Source: Vibrio barjaei (lineage in GTDB: Bacteria; Pseudomonadota; Gammaproteobacteria; Enterobacterales; Vibrionaceae). From it: a stretch of DNA of 64,000 nt. A model generated the notes under the pieces. That model ran no database searches. It was given only the letters and a program-made list of their open reading frames with translations, and was not told where the DNA came from. The stretch covers positions 48,963-112,962 of the forward strand of contig NZ_LQXO02000008.1 of the NCBI RefSeq assembly GCF_001639065.2. Reading direction: 5' to 3'. Positions 19,244 to 28,159 of this stretch are shown piece after piece. The first letter of the stretch is position 1, and each line of letters begins with the position of its first letter. Both the position numbers and the translations under genes were made by a program.

Positions 19244-19747
19244 ATGTTTAAACGTTTTAAGCTCACCAAGCGTCGTTGGAACAACATATTAATTGTCGCC
19301 ATCTCGGCGTTTATGTTGTTGATGGCGGCGCCGAATCTCATTAAGCAGTATCTTATTGAGCAAGACGTCGAGCCTCAGGTTTTAAGTGGATTGGTGCTGG
19401 ATCCAAATGCCAACCCAATTGAAATCAACTACGCAGGCATACAGTTTTATCTTGATGACGAGACTTGGCATGCCATTCCTGAAAAATGGACCTCAGACGC
19501 AGCTAATGTCATTCAGCGATGGCGAGCCATTCACGGCACTCCAGTGGATGAGAAGACCTACGCTAAACTAAAACCTGTATTGGAAAACCCAATGACGGTG
19601 GAGGTGTGGTATCAAGAGAAAGAAGAGCCTCAACGTATTACGGCCTATCAGCTTGAAAAATTCTGGCTGCTGAATACCTACGACGAAAATTGGGTTGCAG
19701 TCAGCTTTGAAGCCAGTAGTCTAATACCTACCGAATCCAATCAATAA
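19244..19747 (+). CDS. hypothetical membrane-anchored protein
   Basis: I do not recognise this 167-aa protein. It has a basic N-terminus (MFKRFKLTKRRW) and one transmembrane helix at about residues 15-33, and the rest is predicted outside the membrane. The outer part has no cysteines, many Trp residues and reads like a compact domain. Only four bases separate it from the fxsA stop and nine bases from mutM, so fxsA, this gene and mutM probably form one transcript. The ribosome site is weak, which suggests translation coupled to fxsA. Base composition is like the neighbours. Confidence 0.7.
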   Translation: MFKRFKLTKRRWNNILIVAISAFMLLMAAPNLIKQYLIEQDVEPQVLSGLVLDPNANPIEINYAGIQFYLDDETWHAIPEKWTSDAANVIQRWRAIHGTPVDEKTYAKLKPVLENPMTVEVWYQEKEEPQRITAYQLEKFWLLNTYDENWVAVSFEASSLIPTESNQ

Positions 19748-19756
19748 AGGGCTCTT

Positions 19757-20566
19757 ATGCCAGAGTTACCTGAAGTAGAAGTGTCTCGTCTTGGGATCAG
19801 TCCACACTTATTGGATGAGACCATTAAAGAAATTGTGGTGCGCCAAAGACAATTGCGCTGGTTGATCCCGCAAGAAATTCATCAGTTACATGGGCAAGCG
19901 ATCACGTCGATTCGTCGTCGAGCTAAATATTTGCTGATAGACACCGACAAAGGAACGGCAATTGTTCACCTTGGTATGTCGGGCAGTTTACGTGTTCTTG
20001 AGAACCCACCTGAAGCGGAGAAGCACGATCACGTTGATTTGGTTTTGAGTAACGGTAAAATGATGCGTTACAACGATCCACGTCGCTTTGGGGCTTGGCT
20101 CTGGTGCGCGCCTGGAGAAGCTCATGAACTCCTTGCTAACTGTGGTCCAGAGCCATTGACTGAAGAGTTTTGTGCCGATTGGATGTTGGAGAAAGCAAGA
20201 AACAAACGCGTGGCGGTAAAAACCTTCATCATGAATAACGCCAATGTTGTGGGGGTAGGCAATATTTACGCTTGTGAGTCATTGTTTAGCGCAGGAATAC
20301 ACCCAACAACGCCCGCTCATAAAGTGACTTTGACTCAGTGGCAATTACTCGTTTCAGAAATAAAGCGTGTTTTAGCACAGGCGATCACTCAAGGTGGCAC
20401 GACGTTAAAAGATTTTTCTCAATCGGATGGTAAGCCAGGGTACTTTGCTCAAGAGTTGCAAGTCTATGGACGAGTTAACGAACCTTGCCATCAGTGCGGA
20501 GAACCAATAGAACAAATGAAAATCGGGCAGAGAAATACTTTTTTTTGTTCCCATTGTCAGCAGTAA
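19757..20566 (+). CDS. mutM: formamidopyrimidine-DNA glycosylase
   Basis: Removes 8-oxoguanine and Fapy lesions and nicks the abasic site. A 269-aa protein beginning PELPEVE, so the catalytic Pro1/Glu2 N-terminus is intact after Met removal. The helix-two-turn-helix region has [14 protein letters not shown], and the C-terminal zinc finger has four cysteines (CHQCGEP and CSHCQQ). Length fits the family. It is probably the last gene of a short transcript starting at fxsA, and is closed by a strong hairpin. In Vibrio genomes I recall mutM next to coaD near rpmG; here it lies at the other end of the rpmG-coaBC-lpxL block. Confidence 0.96.
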   Translation: MPELPEVEVSRLGISPHLLDETIKEIVVRQRQLRWLIPQEIHQLHGQAITSIRRRAKYLLIDTDKGTAIVHLGMSGSLRVLENPPEAEKHDHVDLVLSNGKMMRYNDPRRFGAWLWCAPGEAHELLANCGPEPLTEEFCADWMLEKARNKRVAVKTFIMNNANVVGVGNIYACESLFSAGIHPTTPAHKVTLTQWQLLVSEIKRVLAQAITQGGTTLKDFSQSDGKPGYFAQELQVYGRVNEPCHQCGEPIEQMKIGQRNTFFCSHCQQ

Positions 20567-20586
20567 TATTGTGCCTTGTATTCAAA

Positions 20587-20614
20587 CAAAAGCGCTTGCC
20601 TCGGCAAGCGCTTT
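20587..20614. terminator. bidirectional terminator between mutM and lpxM
   Basis: A 13-bp stem (CAAAAGCGCTTGCC with GGCAAGCGCTTTTG) around a two-base centre, with T and A runs on either side. It serves mutM and the convergent acyltransferase operon. Confidence 0.9.
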
Positions 20615-20636
20615 TGTTTTTGATTGATGCTGGCGG

Positions 20637-21593
20637 CTAGATATTGTCGTAGATACGAACACCATCGCGTTGAGTTTCGAGAAGGTATAGGTTCCACATG
20701 TACTGTTCAGGTTTATCTCGTAGCAAATCTTCAATCGCTTTATTCATCGCCCGTGCATCTTGCTCTTCATCGCCCGTGGAGAAATTGTCGATAGCAGGCA
20801 GAATATGCACTTCGTATTTGCTGGTTTTGTCGTTATAGGCAGGCAGGACGGGCACTACTTTCGCTCGCGATAATCGAGACATTTTGCCAAAGCCTTTCAA
20901 TGTGGCTTTTTCAGTGGCAAAGAAAGGCACAAATACTGAGTTTTGTGGACCGTGGTCCTCATCAGGCAGCCAATATCCGATATACCCATCTTTAATAGAG
21001 CGCACGAATGGTTTCACTCCAGCACTACGAGCAAAGATACGACCACCATATTGCATACGCTGAACATGCATCAGCCAGTCACCAATAGGGTTGTTTTGTG
21101 GCTTCATAATCGTTGCTACTTTGTAACCTTGCGCAGCGAGCATCACCGCCGGGTAATCAACAGCCCATGCGTGTGGTGCTAAGATAATCACATTCTCACC
21201 AGCATCTAATAAAGGCATCAGATTTTCTTCACCGATCATAACGCCACGCTGCTGGTTGTGTTTAGTTGAGCGAATCAAAAATTCCGAATATCCCAACAAG
21301 TATTGACCCGCTTTAGCAAACGTCTCTTCGACAATATGCTGGATCTCTTGCTCGGACTTTTCTGGAAAACACTTTTGTAGATTAAGGCGCGTACGTCTTA
21401 CGACACGGCCATTCTTGCCAACGATAATACCCGAGATATAACGGGCAAATTTGTCGCGTGGTTTAGCGGGTACAAAAGCCAGCAAAACAGCAAAGAGAAT
21501 ACCGAGCCAAGTTCCCCAGTGTTTTGGGTGTAAGAATGCCCATTGGAATTTTGGGTTATAGAGGTTTTTATCTATATTTTCTTGATTACTCAT
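20637..21593 (-). CDS. lpxM: lipid A late acyltransferase, LpxM/MsbB type
   Basis: Adds a secondary acyl chain to Kdo2-lipid A at the inner membrane. A 318-aa protein with an N-terminal membrane anchor (about residues 25-45). The catalytic HX4D is HAWAVD, as in E. coli LpxM (HGWAVD), and YWLPDEDHGP matches the conserved YYLPDQDHGP segment. The V. cholerae counterpart, called LpxN/MsbB, transfers 3-hydroxylaurate; the acyl chain used here cannot be read from sequence. It starts 12 bases after the lpxL stop, as the last gene of slmA-lpxL-lpxM. Confidence 0.88.
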   Translation of the reverse strand: MSNQENIDKNLYNPKFQWAFLHPKHWGTWLGILFAVLLAFVPAKPRDKFARYISGIIVGKNGRVVRRTRLNLQKCFPEKSEQEIQHIVEETFAKAGQYLLGYSEFLIRSTKHNQQRGVMIGEENLMPLLDAGENVIILAPHAWAVDYPAVMLAAQGYKVATIMKPQNNPIGDWLMHVQRMQYGGRIFARSAGVKPFVRSIKDGYIGYWLPDEDHGPQNSVFVPFFATEKATLKGFGKMSRLSRAKVVPVLPAYNDKTSKYEVHILPAIDNFSTGDEEQDARAMNKAIEDLLRDKPEQYMWNLYLLETQRDGVRIYDNI

Positions 21594-21605
21594 AAGGCTT
21601 CACAG

Positions 21606-22547
21606 TTAAAGGTAGCGTGAGTTAGTTTGAGTTTCATCTGGCACAGATTTGAATCGCTTGTGCATCCACAGCCACTGCTCTGGCGCTCTTAGGATAATTT
21701 GCTCGACATATTGGTTCATCAGGGCTGCTGCAGCAACTTCATCCTTCTTCGGGTATTCATCTTCAATGGATTGATTGGCGATGATTTCATATTTGCCCTT
21801 TTTGTTCCTAAACCCAGAGCCAGGAACAAGAGCGCATTTGCTTGTATAAGCCAAAATACTAGTACCTGTTGTTGTACAAGTTTCTTTTACGGCGAAGAAA
21901 GGTACAAAAACGCTTTTATTGTGGCCATAGTCTTGATCTGGTAAATAGAACAAGCGGTGACCTTGACGCATTACGCGGATCATCGACTTGAGGTCTGTAC
22001 GATAGATTAATTTATTGCCATTTCGGGTTCTGCCTCGATATTGGATGAACTCATAAACAGGGTTGCTATGAGGACGATAAGCCCCATAACCAGGAAGCCC
22101 TAACACTGCGAAAGCTCGGGCGGTAATTTCGAGATTTAACGCATGTACACAGCACAGAAGTACACCTTTACCTTCAGCTTCATGCTTTTCAAGCGCACTG
22201 ATGTCTTTTGCAACTAAAATACGCTTGAAGCGCCATGTTGGCCAAAACCAGGTAATTCCTGTTTCAATCAGAGCCATACCGGAGTTTTTAAAGTTCTCTT
22301 CGACAAAAGTATCAAGCTCTTGCTCATTCATCCCTGGAAAGGCGAGCTCAAGATTTCGCCGAGCGACTTTCGCTCTTTTCTTGCCATAGCGCATCCCAAA
22401 TTTGCCCAAACCTCGGCCTAACTTGAAGAGGAGAGAATAAGGAAGCAAATTTACAATCAGCGCCAGTAGACCAAATCCGAACCATACTCCCCAATATTTA
22501 GGATGAAGTAACGACAAGGTAAAGTCTGGCTTTTTATCTGTTTTCAT
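21606..22547 (-). CDS. lpxL: lipid A late acyltransferase, LpxL type
   Basis: A 313-aa paralogue of the neighbouring gene, adding the first secondary acyl chain to Kdo2-lipid IVA. It has an N-terminal membrane helix and the catalytic HX4E motif HALNLE, as in E. coli LpxL, which distinguishes it from the HX4D LpxM-type enzyme downstream. The YLPDQDYG segment is conserved. It begins five bases after the slmA stop, so slmA, lpxL and lpxM are very likely one operon. The tandem LpxL/LpxM-type arrangement matches V. cholerae VC0213-VC0212 as I recall it. Confidence 0.9.
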   Translation of the reverse strand: MKTDKKPDFTLSLLHPKYWGVWFGFGLLALIVNLLPYSLLFKLGRGLGKFGMRYGKKRAKVARRNLELAFPGMNEQELDTFVEENFKNSGMALIETGITWFWPTWRFKRILVAKDISALEKHEAEGKGVLLCCVHALNLEITARAFAVLGLPGYGAYRPHSNPVYEFIQYRGRTRNGNKLIYRTDLKSMIRVMRQGHRLFYLPDQDYGHNKSVFVPFFAVKETCTTTGTSILAYTSKCALVPGSGFRNKKGKYEIIANQSIEDEYPKKDEVAAAALMNQYVEQIILRAPEQWLWMHKRFKSVPDETQTNSRYL

Positions 22548-22552
22548 TCGGT

Positions 22553-23143
22553 TTACTGCAATTGTAGTTTGAGCAACGCCCAGTATTCATCAAAGGTGGA
22601 CGTTGGCGTGTATTTAAAGTCAGAGCGAACAAAGCGGTTTAAGCTACCTTCAACTTGACCAAGGAGTTGTGCTGCTAGAATTTTATCATCAACGGGGAAG
22701 CTCTTACCTTCGCGAATTTTGCGCTCACGAAGGATTTGACGTAAAGATGTCTCAATTCTTTCATAAAGCTGATTAATTCGGTCGCGTAATCGTTCATTCT
22801 CAAACATTAGAGCATGACCAGAAAGAATGCGACTTAATCCTGGGTTGCGCTCGGAGAAGACGAGAATCAATTGAAGTACGAGACGAATGCGTGTCAGAGT
22901 GTCTTTTTCTTCATCGAGAATGCGATTAATTCGAGACATTAAAGATTCTTCAATAAACTCGATAAGCCCTTCGAACATACGGGCCTTGCTGGGAAAATGA
23001 CGATAGAGGGCTGCTTCAGACACCCCAACTTGCTTGGCAAGCTTTGCGGTGGTGATGCGAGATGTTCCTTCATTAGACTCAAGCATTTGAGCGAGTGCTT
23101 GAAGGATTTCCTCTTTTCTATTCGACTTTTTCGTAGCGGACAT
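22553..23143 (-). CDS. slmA: nucleoid occlusion factor SlmA
   Basis: A TetR-fold DNA-binding protein that stops FtsZ rings forming over the chromosome. 196 aa, with the helix-turn-helix at about residues 24-55 ([20 protein letters not shown]) and [17 protein letters not shown] after it. Length equals E. coli SlmA (198 aa). It lies downstream of coaBC on the same strand with a 220-base gap and no dut gene between, unlike E. coli dfp-dut-slmA. The lipid A acyltransferases follow closely. Confidence 0.95.
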   Translation of the reverse strand: MSATKKSNRKEEILQALAQMLESNEGTSRITTAKLAKQVGVSEAALYRHFPSKARMFEGLIEFIEESLMSRINRILDEEKDTLTRIRLVLQLILVFSERNPGLSRILSGHALMFENERLRDRINQLYERIETSLRQILRERKIREGKSFPVDDKILAAQLLGQVEGSLNRFVRSDFKYTPTSTFDEYWALLKLQLQ

Positions 23144-23363
23144 AAATCCTTTTCCTTTTGATTACTGCATGCCAATTTCAGCACGATATCGCCCATAAGT
23201 AGATCTGTTAGTGTACCTAAGCGGCTTATAACTACACAATTCAACGTGGTAAATGGTTGAACTGTGTAACAATCTCTGTTTTGGAAAGTGCATTAACGGA
23301 AAGGCAATCTGTGAGAAGCAGTTTGCCTATAAGTAACACAAACAGCGTTGCCACCTTATCTCA

Positions 23364-24572
23364 TTAGATTGATGCTAGCTGCTCTGAGATTGTTTCCAAA
23401 ATGGCGTGACTTAACTCAGTTTTCATTGCGTTGCCTAATGACTTGCTACCGCCTTGCCAATATACGGTAATCGCATTTGAGTCACTGTTAAAGCCTTGAC
23501 CTACGATAGACACATCATTTGCACAAATCATATCCAGATTCTTACGTTGGAGCTTATCTAAGGCGTATGTTTCGACATCTTGAGTCTCAGCGGCAAAGCC
23601 TACGGTAAAAGGACGTGACGCTGATAACGAAGCTACTGACGCAATGATGTCAGGATTCTTCACCATAGTGATGTGCATATCATCGTTATCTGCAGTTTTC
23701 TTGATTTTTTGAGTGGCAATATCAACGGGGCGATAGTCGGCTACAGCGGCGCAGCCGATGAAGATATCGTGCTGGGTAGCATTGGCCATGGCTGCTTGAT
23801 GCATCTCTTCAGCACTGACAACGTTAATGCGCTGTACTCCATTTGGTGTTGGGAGAGAAACTGGACCTGAAATCAACGTGACCTTAGCCCCGAACTGTTG
23901 CGCTGCTTGAGCTAAAGCGAAGCCCATTTTTCCAGAGCTGTGGTTAGAAATATAACGGACAGGGTCGATAGCCTCACGAGTTGGCCCTGCGGTAATAACA
24001 ATCGACTTGCCTGACAACGGCTTAGGACCAAAGAACTGCTCACATTTTTCGACTAATTGCATTGGCTCAAGCATGCGTCCTGGACCAACGTCGCCGCAGG
24101 CTTGTTCTCCAGCTGCAGGCCCCCAGATCATCATTTCTCGACGTGTGAGTGTGGCGATGTTTTCTTGAGTCGCTACGTTAAGGTACATTTGTTGATTCAT
24201 TGCCGGTGATACGGCAACAGGAGCGTCGGTAGCCAGAACCAGCGTTGACAGTAAGTCATTCCCCATACCTGCTGATATTCTAGCAATAAGGTCGGCAGTC
24301 GCTGGTGCTAGAAGAACAAGGTCAGCCCACTTAGCTAATTCAATATGACCCATGGAAGCTTCGGCTGCAGGGTCGAGTAAACTATCGGAAACTGGTCTGC
24401 CGGAAACGGCTTGCATAGTGAGAGGGGTAATGAACTCTTTGGCCGCTTTCGTCATGACGATTTGCACTTCTGCGCCGCGCTCAATGAGTCGACGCGTTAG
24501 CTCTGCACATTTATAGGCTGCGATACCACCGCTAATGCCCAATAGTATTTTCTTTCCAGCTAATGTTTGCAT
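23364..24572 (-). CDS. coaBC: bifunctional phosphopantothenoylcysteine decarboxylase / phosphopantothenate-cysteine ligase
   Basis: Two consecutive steps of coenzyme A synthesis. 402 aa: the FMN-dependent CoaC domain (residues 1-185) has [10 protein letters not shown], the catalytic His in [12 protein letters not shown] and the substrate clamp CGDVGPGRM. The CoaB domain (about 190-400) opens with [19 protein letters not shown] and contains NHSSGKMG. Start and length match E. coli Dfp. It is divergent from radC with 210 bases between, again as in E. coli. Confidence 0.96.
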   Translation of the reverse strand: MQTLAGKKILLGISGGIAAYKCAELTRRLIERGAEVQIVMTKAAKEFITPLTMQAVSGRPVSDSLLDPAAEASMGHIELAKWADLVLLAPATADLIARISAGMGNDLLSTLVLATDAPVAVSPAMNQQMYLNVATQENIATLTRREMMIWGPAAGEQACGDVGPGRMLEPMQLVEKCEQFFGPKPLSGKSIVITAGPTREAIDPVRYISNHSSGKMGFALAQAAQQFGAKVTLISGPVSLPTPNGVQRINVVSAEEMHQAAMANATQHDIFIGCAAVADYRPVDIATQKIKKTADNDDMHITMVKNPDIIASVASLSASRPFTVGFAAETQDVETYALDKLQRKNLDMICANDVSIVGQGFNSDSNAITVYWQGGSKSLGNAMKTELSHAILETISEQLASI

Positions 24573-24782
24573 AACCAGCTCCTTAAATTTTTCTGCGGCT
24601 AAGATAGCAAATGCGTTGATGTCCCGCCACTTTCAAAGGGCTTACCTTCAAAACTGCTGTTTGATAAACCGCGCAGTTACATACTAATGAGTATTGATTC
24701 GCAGCTTATTTGTTGCCACCTGTCTATTTATCGCCAATTAAGTAATAAAGCAGAGACCTAAGTTCTACTTTAACTATCTATC

Positions 24783-25457
24783 ATGGTTCTAAAACACCTC
24801 CCTAGTGAATCATTACCCCGAGAGAAGCTGCTAAATAGAGGTAGTCACGCTCTGAGTGATGCTGAGCTGCTCGCCATTTTTCTGCGCACAGGAACAAGAG
24901 GTATGAATGTAGTGCAACTGGCAGATGCTTTGTTGTCAGACTTTGGTTCTTTAAGAGCTTTGTTTACTGCTAATCAGGAGACATTTTGTCAGCGTAAAGG
25001 GTTGGGGCTGGCAAAATACGTTCAGTTGCAAGCTGTGTTGGAAATGAGCCAGCGCTATTTATGCGAGACCATACAGCGAGGAGATAGCTTAAATAGTCCA
25101 GAGCAGACCAAACATTATTTAATGAGTGTGCTGCGAGATAGGCATAGAGAAGCTTTCTATGTTCTGTTTCTAGACAACCAGAACCGTGTCATTGCCGATG
25201 AAATTATGTTTGAAGGTACGATAGATGCTGCGTCTGTTTATCCTAGGGAAGTGGTAAAGCGCGCTCTGCATCATAATGCGGCGGCTTTAATCCTTGCTCA
25301 CAATCATCCTTCGGGCGTGGCAGAGCCTAGTCAGGCCGATAGGCGTATCACTAGACGATTAGCTGATGCGCTCGGCTTAGTCGATATTCGAATCTTGGAC
25401 CATTTTGTCGTAGGGGATGGGGAAGTGGTCTCTTTTGCGGAAAGAGGCTGGATTTAA
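24783..25457 (+). CDS. radC: RadC-family JAMM protein
   Basis: A 224-aa protein with an N-terminal helix-hairpin-helix-like UPF0758 part and a C-terminal JAMM metalloprotease-type domain. The zinc motif is complete: [14 protein letters not shown], with an upstream Glu in [16 protein letters not shown]. Once thought to be a DNA-repair gene, the family's true role is unsettled. It lies upstream of rpmB-rpmG, as in E. coli, but a strong promoter of their own in the gap makes the ribosomal genes independent of it. No obvious terminator follows its stop. Confidence 0.93.
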   Translation: MVLKHLPSESLPREKLLNRGSHALSDAELLAIFLRTGTRGMNVVQLADALLSDFGSLRALFTANQETFCQRKGLGLAKYVQLQAVLEMSQRYLCETIQRGDSLNSPEQTKHYLMSVLRDRHREAFYVLFLDNQNRVIADEIMFEGTIDAASVYPREVVKRALHHNAAALILAHNHPSGVAEPSQADRRITRRLADALGLVDIRILDHFVVGDGEVVSFAERGWI

Positions 25458-25615
25458 CTGCTTAAATAGAAGAAAGTACATTTTATTGTAATAACTGTGA
25501 TACAGAGCTTTTGTTTTGGTGATTTTCTGCTATGATTCGCGCACTAAATTATCAACCAACATCAGCTCAAAGTGAAAAAGATCAGCAAATTCTTAAAAAA
25601 GGATCTGTTCGGGTC

Positions 25616-25644
25616 TTGAGCAATGCATGTCAAGTTAGTATAAT
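25616..25644 (+). promoter_or_regulatory. sigma-70 promoter of rpmB-rpmG
   Basis: TTGAGC (25616-25621), 17 bases, then a perfect TATAAT (25639-25644). The following GCGCGACC is a GC-rich discriminator as in growth-rate-controlled promoters. It leaves a leader of about 105 nt before rpmB. Confidence 0.8.
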
Positions 25645-25756
25645 GCGCGACCTTTGATAGCCTTGTATGGGTATTCCATAATGGTTATGGCCTCTTATAA
25701 TTGAGGTTCGGCCACCAAGGTTGATATCGAGCTGAAACGATTTGGAGAAGACATTC

Positions 25757-25993
25757 ATGTCCCGAGTATGCCAAGTAACTGGTAAGCGTCCTGTAACGGG
25801 TAACAACCGTTCACACGCACGAAATGCTACCAAGCGTCGTTTTCTGCCGAACCTACAAACTCATCGTTTCTGGGTAGAAAGCGAAAAACGCTTTGTTAAA
25901 CTACGTCTGACCGCTAAGGGTATGCGTATTATTGATAAGAAAGGCATCGATGCTGTTCTTGTTGATATCCGTGCTCGTGGCGAGAACGTATAA
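25757..25993 (+). CDS. rpmB: 50S ribosomal protein L28
   Basis: 78 aa, beginning [20 protein letters not shown] and nearly identical to E. coli L28 over its whole length. An upstream TTG at 25742 would add five residues. I chose the ATG at 25757 because it gives the family start and lies eight bases after GGAGAA. It is a component of the large ribosomal subunit. rpmG follows after 13 bases in the same transcript. Confidence 0.98.
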   Translation: MSRVCQVTGKRPVTGNNRSHARNATKRRFLPNLQTHRFWVESEKRFVKLRLTAKGMRIIDKKGIDAVLVDIRARGENV

Positions 25994-26006
25994 GAGGAAT
26001 TAAGCA

Positions 26007-26174
26007 ATGGCTAAAGGCATTCGTGAGAAAATTCGTCTAGTATCATCTGCTGGTACTGGTCACTTCTACACAACTGACAAGAACAAGCGTAACATGCCAG
26101 GCAAATTTGAGATCAAAAAGTTTGATCCAGTTGTTCGCCAACACGTTATGTACAAAGAAGCTAAAATCAAGTAA
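26007..26174 (+). CDS. rpmG: 50S ribosomal protein L33
   Basis: 55 aa, [20 protein letters not shown] at the N-terminus and MYKEAKIK at the end, the same length as E. coli L33. The ribosome site is AGAGGAA. It lacks the CxxC pairs of zinc-binding L33 paralogues, so it is the zinc-independent form. It is the last gene of the rpmB-rpmG operon, and a strong terminator follows 28 bases later. Confidence 0.98.
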   Translation: MAKGIREKIRLVSSAGTGHFYTTDKNKRNMPGKFEIKKFDPVVRQHVMYKEAKIK

Positions 26175-26202
26175 TTGATTAGTTTCTTCTTGTTACGTAT
26201 TG

Positions 26203-26230
26203 AAAACCCAGCCTAGTGCTGGGTTTTTTA
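26203..26230. terminator. terminator of rpmBG, shared with trmL
   Basis: AACCCAGC pairs with GCTGGGTT around a CTAGT loop, followed by TTTTTT; on the other strand AAAACCC gives a weaker T-tract for the convergent trmL. Confidence 0.9.
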
Positions 26231-26253
26231 TTATCTGAAACTTAATAAAACGC

Positions 26254-26730
26254 CTAAACTGCGCCTTCAAATCCAAACTGACGCCATGCCTCATAAGCAA
26301 TAATTGCCACAGCGTTGGATAAATTCAAGCTACGAGCGTCCGGCATCATCGGAATACGAATGCGTTGTTCCATAGGTAAGCTCTCAATTACCTCAGCGGG
26401 CAACCCGCGCGTCTCTGGACCAAATAACAGAACATCACCTTGCTGATATTGAGCGTCGGTATGGTGCCCCGTTGTTTTTGTGGTACAGGCAAATAAGCGG
26501 TAGTTAGGGTTGTGCTCTTCAAGGTAGGTGACAAAGGCGGCGTAGTCTTTATGACGTTTGACGCGAGCTAGATCATGATAGTCGAGACCGGCGCGACGCA
26601 CTTTCTTCTCTTCTAAATCAAAACCAAGCGGCTCAATTAGGTGTAAGTTCGCGCCACAGTTGGCACAAAGTCGGATAATATTTCCGGTGTTTGGAGCGAT
26701 TTCAGGCTCATAAAGGGCAATATCAAACAT
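26254..26730 (-). CDS. trmL: tRNA (cytidine/uridine-34-2'-O)-methyltransferase
   Basis: A SPOUT-class methyltransferase that modifies the wobble ribose of tRNA-Leu isoacceptors. 158 aa, beginning [20 protein letters not shown]. The SAM-binding trefoil-knot motifs are [10 protein letters not shown] and [18 protein letters not shown], all conserved relative to E. coli TrmL (157 aa). It stands alone, convergent with rpmG. Upstream is a 205-base gap with a REP-like palindrome. Confidence 0.95.
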   Translation of the reverse strand: MFDIALYEPEIAPNTGNIIRLCANCGANLHLIEPLGFDLEEKKVRRAGLDYHDLARVKRHKDYAAFVTYLEEHNPNYRLFACTTKTTGHHTDAQYQQGDVLLFGPETRGLPAEVIESLPMEQRIRIPMMPDARSLNLSNAVAIIAYEAWRQFGFEGAV

Positions 26731-26809
26731 ATAGGGTGTCGACTCAAATAAAATAATGAGATGAGTATACCCGAAGTGATTAGAACGTGAGGCGACTAAT
26801 TACAATAAT

Positions 26810-26905
26810 GACGTCATCCCTGCGCAGGCAGGGATCTACCTAAAGCGATCACTCGACCTTAAGAAAATTCCTGCCTGCACATGTATATGTACACAGGTAG
26901 TGACG
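26810..26905. repeat. REP-like palindromic element
   Basis: The left part has a perfect 8-bp stem, ATCCCTGC/GCAGGGAT, around a GCAG loop (26816-26835). About 35 bases later a second, imperfect hairpin (26871-26900) contains CCTGCCTG and ACAGGTAG. The outer ends, CGTCATCCCTG and CAGGTAGTGACG, are roughly inverted copies. Similar TCATTCCTGCGCAGGCAGGA palindromes are, from memory, dispersed through Vibrio genomes. It lies between two unrelated minus-strand genes. Confidence 0.7.
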
Positions 26906-26935
26906 AGAGAACAAAAAATGATGATCGTTCCCAGA

Positions 26936-28060
26936 TTACAGCTTATCAGTGACCGCTAATGTCGCTGCCAACATATCACGACCAAACATAATGCTTCGTT
27001 CTGGTGACCAACCGTAGAAAGGATCTGGATAGTTGTTGTTATCCTTAAATGGCATTTCAATAGTGTAAGACAAACACTTGAATTGCTCTGCAACCCAATT
27101 AGAGCCAACCGTTAGGTTAGCCTTGCCCGGTTCATCCTTATCATAGCCATAGTCGTCTTGGAACTCAGGTGTGATAGTCAGTAGTGCCTGTTTGAATGCC
27201 GATTCCAGTGATGCTAAGCGCTCATCATAAGACGGGATCCCTTCAGAGCCAGCAGCAAAGTTGTATGGAATTGCCTCGTCGCCGTGAATATCAAGGAACA
27301 TATCCACACCGGTTTGCAGCATGCGTTCGCGTACTAAGTAGACTTCAGGGCTCTGATCCATAGAAGGCATTTGCCATTCACGGTTAAGGTTCACACCCAC
27401 TGCATTGGTTCTAAGGTGGCCGCGAATGCTGCCATCAGGGTTCATATTTGGTACCACATACACAACGGCTTGCTCGAGTAAGGCTTGAGCGGCGGTATCG
27501 CTGTCATCAACAAGACGCTGAATCAGGCCTTCAATAAACCATTCCGCCATAGACTCACCAGGATGCTGGCGTGCAATGATCCAAATGTTCTTCTTACCTT
27601 CTTCTGGCTCACCAAACGTTAGCAACGACATATCGTTACCATCAAGAGTATGGCCTAGAGTTTCAAGAGTGCAATGGTGCTCGTTTTGAGCCATGTGCAA
27701 TAAGTCGAGATGACGATCGTAGCTATAAGGAGCAAAGTAAGCGAAGTACATTGAGCTTCTCTCCGGGAGGAAGCTACAGCTCAAGGTGTCACCGTCAAAG
27801 TCACAAGGAATACGGAACCACTCCTCACGATCGTAGGACGCGACAATATCGTAGCCCTTCCAGCCCTCTGGATAGGCCGACTTAGCTAAGTCTATGATCT
27901 TAATAGTATGTGCTAGCTCAGGTGTTGACTCCAAGCGAAAGTGAAACCACTGATAAAATTCTGACTGATTGTCGTTGACGATTTTAAGTTGGATATCATC
28001 TTTGTCATCGGCTTTGACGACTTGGATATTGCCACTTTCAAAGTTGCTGAAGATTTTCAT
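26936..28060 (-). CDS. M14 family zinc carboxypeptidase, cytosolic type
   Basis: A 374-aa metallocarboxypeptidase. An N-terminal beta domain of the cytosolic-carboxypeptidase kind (about residues 1-110, with FYQWFHFRL) precedes the M14 catalytic domain. Zinc ligands: HPGE and the His in LDIHGD. Substrate-binding residues lie in NPDGSIRGHLRTNAVGVNLN, and the catalytic Glu in YTIEMPF. No signal peptide is visible. I start at the ATG at 28060; an upstream in-frame start would add 17 residues (to 28111) with no family resemblance. Eukaryotic relatives remove glutamates from tubulin; the bacterial substrate is unknown. It lies upstream of the REP-like element and downstream of cpxA. Confidence 0.85.
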   Translation of the reverse strand: MKIFSNFESGNIQVVKADDKDDIQLKIVNDNQSEFYQWFHFRLESTPELAHTIKIIDLAKSAYPEGWKGYDIVASYDREEWFRIPCDFDGDTLSCSFLPERSSMYFAYFAPYSYDRHLDLLHMAQNEHHCTLETLGHTLDGNDMSLLTFGEPEEGKKNIWIIARQHPGESMAEWFIEGLIQRLVDDSDTAAQALLEQAVVYVVPNMNPDGSIRGHLRTNAVGVNLNREWQMPSMDQSPEVYLVRERMLQTGVDMFLDIHGDEAIPYNFAAGSEGIPSYDERLASLESAFKQALLTITPEFQDDYGYDKDEPGKANLTVGSNWVAEQFKCLSYTIEMPFKDNNNYPDPFYGWSPERSIMFGRDMLAATLAVTDKL

Positions 28061-28159
28061 CGGCTGAGTTCTCTTTATTCTGTGTATTGAGCAAGACGTC
28101 GAGGCTACCACATACCGCGCCTATTTGAGTATAAATACAATGTCAGATTCGTGCCGACT

